64,000 bases of DNA from Entomortierella parvispora (lineage: Eukaryota; Mortierellomycota; Mortierellomycetes; Mortierellales; Mortierellaceae), in assembly GCA_963573315.1 (NCBI GenBank), contig OY752153.1:310001-374000 (forward strand). The letters are read 5' to 3'. The position numbers and the translations under genes were made by a program. This document shows positions 17,893 to 28,873 of this stretch, one piece after another. The stretch's first letter is position 1, and every line of letters starts with the position of its first letter. The notes below the pieces were generated by a model. It saw nothing but the letters and a program-made list of their open reading frames with translations, had not been told where the DNA came from and ran no database searches.

Positions 17893-19881
17893 TTAGTCGT
17901 CTCGATCATCTCCCGTATCGCCATGGTTGACCCAGACACATTGGACTTCTGGTCTCTGCCGCTGGAGTGATCGGGTCAGATCATCGCCTATATCAAACGC
18001 GTCCTCGCTTCCAAATTCTACGTGTTTCAACTTTGGGTGTCTTGTCTTATTGGCTAGCTCTTCCACGATAGCGTGGTCCAGGATCGAATGTGTAAACCAG
18101 ACACTGATGGATTCAAGATTCGAAGGTAGACGAACGGCACCCGACTGTGCAATATCCTCGTCCGATGAATCGTCCATCTCCTCATCTTCCGTGCCTGCCG
18201 ACGTGATGTTGGTGTTATGAGAGGAAGAGCCCCCAGCGGTTGACGTTGTTGCCAGGGCATATGCATGGGCGAGATGAGACAAGCCTGAACCAGCAGAGGT
18301 TCCTCGCAAAGTACCAAGGGAGTAATCTGCAATAGAAAGGCCTTTCGAATGCCGTCCGCACTCTACGCCTTCCAGGTGCTGCAGCATCCTTAGCACATGT
18401 GATGATCTGACAAGATCCCGATGCGACTGTGTTGCATGAAAGTCAATGATCTTGAGTCCAGGACATAGCTTTGTCAGTTTGCGAAGGAATGAGCCGCAGA
18501 GTGGATTGCCTTGCCAGCATTGCGTCAGATGTATTTCAGTCAAATAGGGCAAGGAGTGCTGAGCCATTTCCAGTAGATATTGAGGTAGGAGAGTACAGTT
18601 TGCGAAATGAATGGATTTGATCCCTGATTGTGCTTGTTGATTTGAAGGAGGAGCGTTACTAATAGTGGCGGGTATCGATAGATTCGTCGAGGATGAAGCA
18701 GCGGCATTCGTCCCTGGCACGGGAGGAACTGGAGGCAATTGGGCGTTCGGATTCTGAGCAGCTATTGATGGATCCACAGAAATAATATTCAAAAACGAAG
18801 GTGGACGAGGCGCTTGCGGTTCTGATGTTGCAGATTTTTCTCTACTACCGGCTTTCTGACTCTGATATCTTTTGAGATCGAATTTCTGGGGTAGAGGCCT
18901 CAGATCTGTCGGCGCGCCTAATACAGAGACTGGATGGAATCCAGAGAGCCAGAGCCTCTCCAGTTTCGGACAAGAACTAGCCAGTAGCCTCAGTAACATT
19001 CCAATTTGTGATGTGCTAGATGCCATGATTGTCTCATCGTCCCCGGCATCTATTCCTGCTCTCGGGCTGGTGGTGATGTTGTAAGGGTCTAAGCTGAGCG
19101 ACTGAGAGTGCGAATGGGACCGTTTTTTGGAAGATGTTCCAGAGGATTGAGAGGCCATGGTGCTGGCAGAAGCTGAAACGTGCATTCCTGATGTTTGTTG
19201 TAATGGATCGACATTGTCTCTTCCTGCGGAGGCTATAGCCCCTCGAAGTAAAAGATCTTCAGTCGGAATGGCGGACTGGATGGAGAAAGATCGGAGTTCT
19301 GTGCAGCAAGGAATCACCTCCATAAGGTCTTGAGTCATGTCAGCGCTTGACAATGATACGCGGAGAGAACGGATCATGGAGTGGTAAGGTAATAGAGTTG
19401 GCCATGGATATGAGTTTCTCCGTTTCAGTCCTGGTGGATATCCTTGGTTTCCTTGAGCGGACGCCACTGAATTTGAGTTTTGAGTCGAAGATGAGAACGA
19501 TGACATGGTTGTTGCAGCGTTCATATCGGCGGTAGCAGAGAGGTCATTGGCGGTGGACTGCACGCTCTTCGTGATCAGAAAGACAATCCTATTGGAGTTG
19601 GCGGAATACTGAACATCCTCCCAGAGCTTTGCTGCACAGATATGCGCCCAGGTCCAGTTGAGCGTCATCACCTTGACAAGTTCGCGATTGTCGAGATAGT
19701 TGACAATCAATTGGATGATTTCCGGAGGTACTGATGTTCCACCGAGGCTAGCCTCCGTTGCTTGAGGTGGGAGTTGCTGTGAAATTGTTGTTTGCTGGAA
19801 CTGAAGCTGGTCCACGGTTGGAGGTTGAGGTGCGACTGCAGCACCGGTTGCTGAGTGAATGAAGTCAGAGATGAGATTCAT
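17893..19881 (-). CDS. Large F-box/LRR protein
   Basis: Single-exon protein of 662 aa starting at the ATG at 19881. A Gln/Pro-rich N-terminus precedes the F-box (about 50-90, VPPEIIQLIVNYLDNRELVKV to AAKLWEDV). A long Ser/Thr/Asn-rich low-complexity region follows, interrupted by LRR-like segments (RLWLSGFHPV, IKSIHFANCTLL, LTEIHLTQCW, LKIIDFHATQ). Near the end are an acidic patch (DEEMDDSSDEDIAQ) and the last Leu-rich segments, finishing GDTGDDRDD. Likely an SCF adaptor. It is divergent from RPL3 with 362 bp between start codons. Apparently intact. Confidence 0.8.
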   Translation of the reverse strand: MNLISDFIHSATGAAVAPQPPTVDQLQFQQTTISQQLPPQATEASLGGTSVPPEIIQLIVNYLDNRELVKVMTLNWTWAHICAAKLWEDVQYSANSNRIVFLITKSVQSTANDLSATADMNAATTMSSFSSSTQNSNSVASAQGNQGYPPGLKRRNSYPWPTLLPYHSMIRSLRVSLSSADMTQDLMEVIPCCTELRSFSIQSAIPTEDLLLRGAIASAGRDNVDPLQQTSGMHVSASASTMASQSSGTSSKKRSHSHSQSLSLDPYNITTSPRAGIDAGDDETIMASSTSQIGMLLRLLASSCPKLERLWLSGFHPVSVLGAPTDLRPLPQKFDLKRYQSQKAGSREKSATSEPQAPRPPSFLNIISVDPSIAAQNPNAQLPPVPPVPGTNAAASSSTNLSIPATISNAPPSNQQAQSGIKSIHFANCTLLPQYLLEMAQHSLPYLTEIHLTQCWQGNPLCGSFLRKLTKLCPGLKIIDFHATQSHRDLVRSSHVLRMLQHLEGVECGRHSKGLSIADYSLGTLRGTSAGSGLSHLAHAYALATTSTAGGSSSHNTNITSAGTEDEEMDDSSDEDIAQSGAVRLPSNLESISVWFTHSILDHAIVEELANKTRHPKLKHVEFGSEDAFDIGDDLTRSLQRQRPEVQCVWVNHGDTGDDRDD

Positions 19882-20243
19882 CCTAGAGGGATGGAGTGTG
19901 GTGGAAGGAGAGGGAAGAGATTAGAATGAAAAAGAAAAGAGCAAAAAAAAAAAAGGAATGAGGGAACAGGAGAAGGAGGGTCAAAGGGAAGGAGCGAGCG
20001 TGAGAAGGCGTTGCTTCCTGGCGTGCAGAGGATGCAATGATGACACGGACACAGAACCGGAGGACGGAAATCTCAGAAGACGACAATCAAGCACGTGACT
20101 TAGTGGGGATTATTTTGGTGGCAAACAAAAAAAGTCGAAAAAAGTCCGATCGGATCTCCGATCCAGCAGAGCAGAGGGCAGACAGAAAAGAGAGAAGCTC
20201 TCGCTGGCTGATTGCTCCTTCTCTTCTCCTCACATTCCCCACT

Positions 20244-21711
20244 ATGGTGCGTAGATCATATCCATCCATCCATCCGTCCATCCATCCATCCGTCCATCCA
20301 TCCATCCCTCCATCCATCCGTCCATCCAACTCCCTGCTTCTCCAACGATCCATCTGTCCATCGCTCCCTCTACTCCTCGCTCCCTTCACCTATCCTAACA
20401 ACCACACTCGCGATTTTCACCTTTCCATCCCCTCTGGACCTTGATCTGATCGGGTCTAATCTCCAAATCCCCTGAAATCAGCCCCAATGCACAAATCTGC
20501 TTTGCCCCTTCTCCAACTAACATCAACTTCCATCTCTTTCTCCTCTGCAGTCTCACCGCAAGTTTGAGAGACCACGCCACGGTTCCCTCGGGTTCCTTCC
20601 CCGCAAGCGCGCTGCCCGCCACAGAGGAAAGGCCAAGTCCTTCCCCAAGGATGATGCCTCCAAGCCCGTCCACTTGACTGCCTTCATGGGCTACAAGGCC
20701 GGTATGACCCACGTTGTCCGTGACTTGGACCGTCCCGGCTCCAAGATGCACAAGAAGGAGATTGTTGAGGCCGTTACCATTATCGAGACTCCCCCTATGG
20801 TCGTTGTCGGTGTTGTCGGATACGTTGAGACCCCAAGAGGACTCCGTTCCCTGACCACCGTCTGGGCCGAGCATTTGTCCGAGGAGTTGCGTCGTCGCTT
20901 CTACAAGAACTGGTACCGTTCCAAGAAAAAGGCCTTCACCAAGTACGCCAAGCAGCACTCCAACGGTGCCAAGCCCGTCCTCCGCGAGCTCGAGCGTATC
21001 AAGAAGTACTGCTCTGTCGTCCGTGTTATTGCCCATACTCAGGTCCGCAAGGTCAAGATTGGTCAGAAGAAGGCTCACGTTATGGAGATTCAGTTGAACG
21101 GTGGATCCGTTGCTGACAAGGTCAACTTTGCTTATGAGCATTTCGAGAAGACTGTCGACATCAACTCGGTCTTGGAGCAGGATGAGATGATTGATGTCAT
21201 TGCCGTCACCAAGGGTCACGGTTTCGAGGGTGTCACCCATCGTTGGGGCACCAAGAAGTTGCCTCGCAAGACCCACAAGGGTCTCCGCAAGGTTGCTTGT
21301 ATTGGAGCTTGGCATCCTTCCCGCGTCATGTTCTCGGTTCCCCGTGCTGGTCAGAACGGTTACCATCACCGTACCGAGGTCAACAAGAAGATCTACCGCA
21401 TTGGAAAGGGCGAGGACAAGTCCAACGCCAAGACCGAGTACGATTTGACCGAGAAGCCCATCACGCCCCTCGGTGGATTCCCTCACTACGGTATCGTCAA
21501 CGAGGACTTTGTCATGATCAAGGGATGCTGCGCCGGTACCCGCAAGCGCGTTGTCACCCTCCGCAAGTCCTTGTTGGTCCACACCCGCCGCTCTGCTTTG
21601 GAGAAGGTCCAGCTCAAGTTCATCGATACCTCCTCCAAGTTCGGACACGGTCGCTTCCAGACCCGCGAGGAGCGCCAGCAGTTCCAGGGTACCCTCAAGC
21701 GGGACCTTTAA
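20244..21711 (+). CDS. RPL3: 60S ribosomal protein uL3 (RPL3), 2 exons
   Basis: Core protein of the large ribosomal subunit near the peptidyl-transferase centre. Exon 1 is only the ATG (20244-20246), followed by a GTGCGT donor. The intron is 20247-20550 with a CTCTGCAG acceptor; exon 2 is 20551-21711. The product is 387 aa, the length of the yeast protein. It begins [18 protein letters not shown], carries the [16 protein letters not shown] and [13 protein letters not shown] motifs and the conserved basic-loop region ([10 protein letters not shown]), and ends GTLKRDL. Codon use is strongly biased to C-ending codons, as expected for a highly expressed gene, unlike the F-box neighbours. The single-codon first exon puts the whole protein under control of splicing. 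Confidence 0.97.
20258..20330 (+). repeat. CCAT/CCGT microsatellite in the RPL3 intron
   Basis: About 17 tetranucleotide units, mostly CATC with interspersed CGTC variants, just downstream of the RPL3 5' splice site. Units with G occur at regular steps (CATCCATCCGTC pattern), suggesting growth of a 12-base higher-order unit. Confidence 0.85.
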
Positions 21712-23464
21712 AAAAGTCCTTCATGGACTTCTGCATGTACTCCCACCCTTTGCATCTGCACTTGTAAAATAAAACATTAAAAAAACCCCCCCAAAATTTG
21801 TGATCCGAAGGAGCAGTAATTTCAATTGATCCCTGGGTAGTTAGGACTTTTTACTAGGTCGAATTTTCGTGATGATTCGCGTCGGGTTGGCGAAGAGTTG
21901 TCTACCGAGCGAACATCCGTTTTTGGTAAAGTTTCGGATTCGGACAGCAATCCTCATCGGTTTGCCTCGATATGACCAAAGAGACAAACATTGTGAGCGA
22001 ATGACGACTATGGTACCAATGCTTGATCGCGTTTGACTTTGAATTTTATTTTCTGATTTACTGTAGCGCCCAGACGCAAACAAAAAAGCAAAGTGGAGAG
22101 AGCCAGGTCTGCCAGTACAGGACCCAGCGTCGCACAAAAGTGTCCATGATCGGATCAGTGCGCCATGGGCGAGACAACGAGACCCGACCCCAGGGCAAGC
22201 GCCATTTTTCTTTTTGTTTTGTTGACACTTGACAACATGTTGACATGGTTGGTTGGGCATGAATGAAAGCACTGTTTGCTCTTTCATTTTCATGCAGTTG
22301 ACCGCAGCATGCACTTTGGACTTTGGCTCTCTGCATTGTGCCTTATTGTTTTGACAGAGGGACCCTTTGTGTCCTTCCTCCCTCTTGCTCCGTGCGGTGA
22401 GTTGGAGTGGACACCCCGCCATCTGCTTTGTTCCTTTTCTTTTCCCCTGAGTTTGACTGTGAGAAGAAAGAAAAAGCATTCGAGTCACTCAGGGTCGATC
22501 GACATTCATGGAATCGGACAGGAGGCGAAGTCTTTCTGGAGAAAGCAAGGAGAAGGCGGTGCGGAACATATTTTTTATTGTTCTTGCATTGCCTGTTTGC
22601 CAAGATTTCCCCTTTAAGCAGACATTGAGGCCCTGTCTTTGAGGCGCGTGCAGTCGGTGCCGAGAATTGAGTGGAAAGAGAAAACCAAGGACCACTGAAT
22701 TGTTTTCTGTTTTGTTTTTTTTTGCTTTACCGGCAGTGCACCAACAGATGTCAAAGACGATAGACAAACCAAAAGAGTCGGCTTTAATGATTCAATCTGT
22801 CCTTCTGGACAGCAGGGGTCCTTTGGACTTGGACCCAAAAAAGCGCACGCCCTTTGGTCAACCAAAAACAAAAGACAAACCCAAAACCAACGGGCAACAA
22901 CAACAACATCAACAAATAACAGCAACACAAATCTGCAGAGTGATCGCTGCAGGATAGTGCAGAGGCTTTACAGACTAACGAGAGCAAGCAAGACAGCATG
23001 GGTGAAGTGGTGAATTTGGATGGATCAAGAGGGGCAAATTGTGCTCTTACCCCGACAAACAAAACACACCTTGCTGACATTGCCTGACCTTCAACATCTG
23101 AACTCCCCTCGGTCCACCCACCATCGGCCCACCACATTGAGGCTCTGCATCTGAGCCAAGGGCCAAGCAGTCGATGAACAAATGAAAAAGGAAAAGAGAG
23201 TATTACTGTCTTTGGAAGCAACTCGGAGATCCCCGACCATCCGAGAGTGAGAGAAGAACGAGAGACCCAGCTCACCACATCCCCTCTCGTCCCTCGACCT
23301 TCTTTCCCCTACATTACACCCCTCAGGCCCTGTCATTTCTTTCTTCTCTTTCTTTTCTTCTTTCTTATTTCTCCACAGTCTCCCTTACCCCTGCACCCAA
23401 CCCCCGTTGCACCACCTCAACTTTTCAACACTCTCCCATAGTCTTCAAGACAACCTCAGCAGTA
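21712..23464. other. Long spacer between RPL3 and an orphan gene
   Basis: About 1.75 kb without a recognisable gene. Open frames on both strands are short, rich in Cys/Ser/Lys and not protein-like. The last 150 bases are CT-rich and probably form the promoter and leader of the gene at 23772. Confidence 0.45.
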
Positions 23465-23676
23465 GTAAGTCTCCTCTCGCATCAAGGCGATGAATCCATT
23501 AGCAATCAATCATCTCGTATATGTCTTTGCCTCTTGACGTCTCCTCCTTCGCACGTCCAACGTCAAATGTAACGCGAAAAAGGAGCCTTTCTTGGTCTGA
23601 CCAAAGAACACAAAAATCATTTTTTAAACTTTTTCCCTCTCTGTCAACTGCGACCTGACCTTTTTTTTTCTTTTAG
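23465..23676 (+). other. Predicted 5' UTR intron of the 23772 gene
   Basis: GTAAGTCTCC donor at 23465 and a poly-T plus TTTTAG acceptor ending at 23676 enclose 212 nt upstream of the first coding exon. Signals are strong, but there is no independent support. Confidence 0.4.
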
Positions 23677-23771
23677 CCTCGGTATTACCAAAACCACATC
23701 CCCAACCAGTCGCACACGCCGCCCAACAACACCATTTCTCGGTTCTTTCTCCCTTTCTCGTCATCGATACC

Positions 23772-24811
23772 ATGAGCAACGTTCGATACGGCTACCTATC
23801 CCGTAAGATGAAAGAAATACGATATTGACTGACCCAGCTCTTTTTCGATTCAAACTAACAGGGAGGGAGATTTTTTTTTCTTTTCCAGGCGAGTACGCGG
23901 ACAGACACATGGGCGCGTTCAGACTGAACAAACCACCCATGTTTGAGAGAGTCACGATGGCGGTCCATCAAGGAAACCACTGTTTTGCTTTGATTGGCAA
24001 GCGATCCGAAATCCACAAGTGGTTGACGGAGGTCCACCCCGAGATGACAATCGGGGTCACAGAGACGTTTGCCTGGCGAAAGGATTCCCCTTACGCGGGA
24101 TTGTTCAAGGTTACAGTGCGATCTGTTCATGTCGGTTATCGATTCTTCTACCTTATGTAAGAAACGGAAACCTGTTGGGTCGTTAAGCAAACAGTTGTGA
24201 GGTAAAGAGTCAAAAGATCAACTTGCTAACGAAACAAGAAAAAAAAATCCTCTCCCTCTTTTCCCCTCGGTTCGCGGTGTAGGTTCGGAAAGAAGTTGAC
24301 CAGCAAACTGTTGGTCGAGTTCTCGCCCTGGGATGGTAAAGCCAAACCTGGTGAACCCATGCCCATGGAGCGAGATGACATTGACGCCATTCCCTTGTCT
24401 GGTGAATCCATTCTTGCAAAGTCCGGGTCGACCATGGCTGAAAGTAAGTTTTATTTTTGAAATTTGGTTCCTCCTCCCTCTCCCCTCGCGTAGGTCAATG
24501 TTTGAAGTGCACACACAAAAAAAAGCAAACTCTGACTGAATCCTTTTCTTTTTGATTCATTGGATCCTTCTTGGATAGTCTCTGAGAAACTCAAGACGAA
24601 ACGCAAGATCATGGACACAGCTGGAGGGGTCAAGGTCATGGGAGTGAGGCTGGAGCGCGCCTCGACGTTTTCCTCTGTCCACAAACCAAAATCGGATCAC
24701 GGGGGTTCAACACGGTCGTCCATAGACGAGAAGACGGGCGAAGAGAGAAAGAGAAGGGCCTCTTCGTTCTCGTTGACAAAGTACCTCTCACGAGAGGTCA
24801 CTGCCCATTAA
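23772..24811 (+). CDS. Conserved-looking orphan protein, 4 exons
   Basis: Exons 23772-23802, 23889-24156, 24283-24443 and 24579-24811 join through three GT-AG introns into 693 nt, 230 aa, in one frame. The N-terminus MSNVRYGYLSREYADRH is followed by a compact, mixed alpha/beta-looking domain to about residue 150 (MFERVTMAVHQGNH, FALIGKRSEIHKWL, VRSVHVGYRFFYLMFGKK). The C-terminal third is basic and Ser-rich (SEKLKTKRK, GEERKRRASSFSLT) and probably disordered. There is no signal peptide or membrane segment. I do not recognise the family. In-frame splicing across four exons is good evidence that it is a real gene. Confidence 0.7.
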
Positions 24812-25117
24812 CTGAAAAGCGAGTTTCGTCTATTTAGTATTCTCTGTTCTGAGGATTTTTTCCGCTTTTTCATCCTCTCAGCCGCTTACTAGCAGAAGCT
24901 TTTCGTTTTACCTTCATATCCTCGTCCTTATAGCAGCACAAGTATTCCCCAGTAATCCATTGGCTTTCACAGCCCTGATCAAATAAATGATCCTTTCTTG
25001 GTCCCCATCGGGTCAGCTCATGAACTTACGAACGGGACGTAGTTTCTCCTGCGTACAGGCGAGGATCGCGTGAGGTCACCGTATTATTGTCATACTGTCA
25101 CACCTTCCCCTTTTAAA

Positions 25118-26182
25118 AAATGAGTCCACGTTTCTGTTTAAAACTCTGGACCATGTCGACACAATTGTCTAAGTTGCTCAGTGGGACCCATTCGTCGGCT
25201 TCTCTGCCATAGCCTTTCTGATGTTGTCTGCGGATCGACGGTAATTCAAAATTTCCTCGACTTCGTACTCCTCTTCGCCGTCGATCATGGTCGGGTCCGG
25301 TAGTGCTACTGTTCGAGGGCCAAGAGACTCTGGGGACGACTGAAAAGGTTGGAAGGTGTCAACATGGAATACATCATGGATCTTGTAGAAGGAGGGAGCT
25401 CAACGCGGAAAGTGACTGGCGAGTGTTGCTCCAACAGTGTGAATGGCCCAAGGTACTGTGGTCGCAGCTTGTCAGCTGGTCTAGTGCTATCCGCGGGGAT
25501 CGTGATGTTGGCGGCACTCAGCAAGACCTTGTCGCCGACTTTGAATTGGTGGTCTCGTCGTCGCTTATTAGCCTGCTCTCCCTGGTGATACTGGGCGCGT
25601 TGTAGTGCATCTTGGGCAAGAATGAGCGCTGTCGCCTGCTCCGTGAGGAAATTATCGACGATGGGGACTGAGCTGCTTAGCACACTGAGAAGCGCTGTTG
25701 GAAGACGAGGATGTTGGCCAGTGCTGAGGAAGAACGGAGAGTAGCCAGTGGAAGCGTTGATAGCGTTGTTGTAAGCAAACTCTAGCGAAGGAAGTAACTG
25801 GTCCCAGTTCGACTGCTTGTTGTCAACGAAGGCCCGTAACATAGTCTTCAGCGTCTTGTTCATAACTTCTGTCTGTCCGTCTGTCCGCGGGTGGTAGATT
25901 GTAGACAGCGCCAATTTCACATCTAGCAGCTCGTGCAACTCCTGCCAGAAGCGGCTGGTGAATCGTGCGTCTCGATCTGAGATGATGGATGTGGGGAGCC
26001 CATGCAACTTGAAGATATTGTCGAAGATCTGATGAGCAACATCGACGGCTGTGGCGGAAGTGGTACTGGGGACGAAGTGTGCGAGCTTGGTGAGCTTGTC
26101 GACAAAGACCGTTACATCGTTGAAGTTGCGGTCTGTGGTTGGAAGAGAGCCGATGAAGTCCATGGTCACGACGTCCAGCGTT
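25118..26182 (-). mobile_element. Ty3/gypsy (chromovirus) integrase and chromodomain fragment
   Basis: The minus strand encodes the 3' part of a Pol polyprotein. The integrase core runs from TMDFIGSLPT with all three catalytic acids visible: VFVDKLTK, ISDRDARFTS, and Glu in DGQTEVMNKTLK. It is followed by the usual YNNA-NASTGYSPF and KVGDKVLLS motifs. A frameshift near 25385 leads into KIHDVFHVDTFQPF and YEVEEILNYR. A second near 25225 leads into GYGREADEWVPLSNL, the end of a chromodomain. Protease, reverse transcriptase and RNase H are missing: the 5' side ends abruptly at about 26182 against unrelated inverted-repeat sequence. No LTR was identified. A dead fragment. Confidence 0.88.
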
Positions 26183-26187
26183 TACAA

Positions 26188-26277
26188 TACTATCCCGTGT
26201 AGCGAATGCGCCAACGTTTTTTTCGATTTCAGCCAGTTTTTTTTTTTTGCTTTTTGCCAATCTAATGATTTTCACAG
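26188..26277 (-). repeat. Single end of a Tc1/mariner-like element
   Basis: Read on the minus strand, a TA (26278-26279) is followed by CTGTGAAAATCATTAGATTG, a poly-A/G stretch and GGCTGAAATCG, ending GGGATAGTA. The same 90 bases occur at 51419-51511 in opposite orientation with few differences. Only one end is present here; it stops a few bases from the chromovirus fragment. Confidence 0.75.
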
Positions 26278-26525
26278 TATCTGTTGTCCAACATCATCTG
26301 TATTTCTCATTTTTTGCAAGTGCACAATCGATGCCGATTGCACTGATCTTGACTGAGAGAATGAGGGCAATAATCGGTTCAACAAGCCAGATATCTTTGA
26401 GTCGTGAGAAAACAATTTTTTCTGGCCAAAGTGCTTGGTCACAAAAAATAATAATTTTCTTTCTCATATTTTTCTTCTTTCCTCTGCCAAGCCAATCCCT
26501 CCCCCCCCTTATTCGTACTGACAAA

Positions 26526-27141
26526 ATGACTGCTGGTGTATCTATCCAAATAATCCGCTTCTCACCTCACCTCTCTCCCCCCATCGATGGAATACATAAT
26601 GCCAACAATAACCAAAACAACTACTCAACTATGGGCCGTAACGCCCCTGCAATCACGTACAGGATCAAGGCATGCTACCAAGACCCTGTGACGAAACAGC
26701 ACTTTTTCCTATGGAGTTCTGTTCAGGCCGTGATTAAGGATGCCATGTATGCCGTGGACGCTGAAGAAGGAACGCTTGTTCCATTCATGGTCAACGAAGC
26801 TTATGAAGAGTATGTCTTTTTCCTTTCTCAGTGCATTTTACATTACCATCCATCATGACAATCCCAACTAAAGCCAAAAAAAAAAAATTATCCATAGGTT
26901 CTTGCCTCGCAGAATCGTGTGCAATCCGGACAAGATCTTCGATGTTATTGCATCTACTGCATCATCATTGGATCCAGAGCCTCCTAGCAATAGCAACACG
27001 CAAAGCAGACCCTGGTTTCGTTCCGATAACTGGTCTTTCTTGGAGTCTCCCGTTCAGTATTTTGTGGTCATGGCCTCAATGGGTATGGCTATTCTTACCT
27101 ACATGATTTTGGTCACAATATTTACCAATGGAAGTCATTGA
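26526..27141 (+). CDS. Small tail-anchored membrane protein, 2 exons
   Basis: Exon 1 ends at 26809 (GTATGT donor), exon 2 is 26898-27141. The ATG at 26526 has good context (ACAAAATGA) and gives 175 aa. A second in-frame ATG at 26631 would give 140 aa and starts right at the better-ordered part (MGRNAPAITYRIKACYQD). The soluble part is followed by a Ser/Pro/Asn-rich linker (SLDPEPPSNSNTQS) and one hydrophobic segment near the C-terminus (YFVVMASMGMAILTYMILV), with only a handful of residues after it. That is the layout of a tail-anchored ER or mitochondrial outer-membrane protein. Family not recognised. Confidence 0.6.
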
Positions 27142-28014
27142 AGGATAAATCAACTGCCGTAACCACAGCTTTGCCATCAAGCTAACTATCATAGCAAAGC
27201 CCTATATAACCCCCACGCCAATCTCTTGCAGAATAAATATGTCGTCCACATGCAGTTCTCACTTTTAGCAGAAACTGTGTGACGCATCTCCGCTTCTTTC
27301 TAAGTCCATAAAGGAGCGCAAGTAATTGATATCTAGAGTTAAATATACAACACTCACTACAAAAGGGAATGCTAAGATCACCAGCGCACCATGCATGAAG
27401 GTGAAAGCATTCTGGGTAAAGAAAAACAACTGGGGTCAAGATCGCAAAAAAAATTGGGTTCGTGTGTGTAAGTGGATTCGTCTGTTGGAGAAGCGAAAAT
27501 GGCGTGTCCGTCCATCCCCACACCGTGTACAACAGAGACGAAATGTTCTTGAGTGTAGGCCAACAGGAATTGTACGCTTCAATTTAGCACAGAACAGCAG
27601 TCATCTCATGCCACCCAAGGCAAAAATGAAGATTATCAAGAATATCCGTTCATGCACAAGCTGCTCTCTTCATTCTCACAACATTGGCAGGGCGTTGCAA
27701 CCTTTAGGTTGTGCCGAAAAGGATTTTCCGGGAGGCGTCTATTCGTCGTCCTGTCCGCCACTGCTTGCTTGTCATCCAGTGCTCTTATCCATCATCTGGC
27801 TTTCATTGGTTTTTCTTTATTGGCCTCCCCAATACCTTGGTTTAAAACCTCTCCCCTTACACCAACTCAGAAGATTGGACTCCGAGCGGCGCGTCGAGCT
27901 ATTCCCACATCTTCAGTTGTTCTACCAAGAGAGTGGGATATTTGACAGGGGATACGCGCGTCAAGGATTAGAGATGTTGTTCATTAGCTTCTCTCCTATC
28001 ACCTCAAGTCCGGA

Positions 28015-28444
28015 CTTGGTGGACAAACAGGAGAGCATCAGACGACAAACAACGGCGAACGACAACTAAGAAAATCAGATGATAACCAAGAGCCGTCGGA
28101 CCGGACGACAAAGACACTTCCACAAGACGACAAATAAACATGCACGCAAAATACCCTGTTTGGGAAAATGTCTATATGACCAGGGCGCGGTGCAATGATC
28201 GGGGCGCGGTGCATGATCGGGGCGCGGTGCAGAAAATCCAGATGACGAATAAGAGAGCATTGGACGACAAATAGGAGAATCGGACGACAAGGAAGGGGCT
28301 GTCGGACCGGACGACAAATAAACACTTCCGTCAGACTGCCCCTTCCTTGACGACCGATTCTCTTATTTGTCGTCTGGATTTCTGCACCGCGCCCTGATCA
28401 TGCACCTTATAGACACTTCCCCAAACGAGGCATTTTGTGGTGCA
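28015..28444. repeat. Foldback (MITE-like) element with internal direct repeats
   Basis: 28141-28302 and 28331-28444 are inverted copies: TGCAC..CAAAATRCC, GTTTGGG, TGTCTATA, the GGGCGCGGTGCA block, AATCCAGAYGACRAATAAGAG and AAGGAAGGGGC occur in both arms in order. The left arm has the GGGCGCGGTGCA-TGATC unit three times, the right arm once. A direct copy of the central GGACCGGACGACAAA plus ACACTTCC portion lies at 28015-28125. A related 40-bp piece occurs at 51625-51665. No coding capacity. Confidence 0.8.
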
Positions 28445-28873
28445 GTAGGCATGGTCGGGAGGTGGGGAAAGAAATGAAAAGCATGCATTCGAGCGAGAGC
28501 ACGTGACTGAATGACTTGTGGTGAATCTGAGGTTTGTCGGGTGAGAGGGGGCTTGTTCGTTTGATCATCACCGGGGAAAGGCCCACTGGTTTCGTGTATC
28601 CCATATCGTCCATGACCAGATCCCCTTGGGGTGCTCCAAAAGGATAGGTTGAAAAGGCCCTTGTCGCCAACGCTCGAAGGCCTACGCTTGTCGGTTTGCT
28701 CCCTTCCTTGTGTGACTGTTCTTGCGTCCAAAAGTTCTATTCGACTGCGCGGCGCAGTAGAAAATACCTATAATATATTTATTTCATTTAAATATATTAT
28801 TAAATAATACTCTCACTTTATTTCCACTCGCTCACTCACTCACTCTCTCTCACACACACTGGCAAGTCTCAAG

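Noticed and set aside
20247-20550. Possible snoRNA in the RPL3 intron
   Set aside because: Vertebrate RPL3 introns host snoRNAs, but no paired C and D boxes could be seen here.
20395-21648. Open frame of 417 codons on the minus strand opposite RPL3
   Set aside because: Antisense shadow of the strongly codon-biased RPL3 exon; Leu/Asp/Gly/Val-rich nonsense with no motif.
21841-22488. 215-codon minus-strand frame
   Set aside because: Composition is not protein-like, no motif, no promoter context.
27326-28069. 247-codon plus-strand frame
   Set aside because: Starts at TTG, has no domain, and its end lies inside the foldback element; likely chance.
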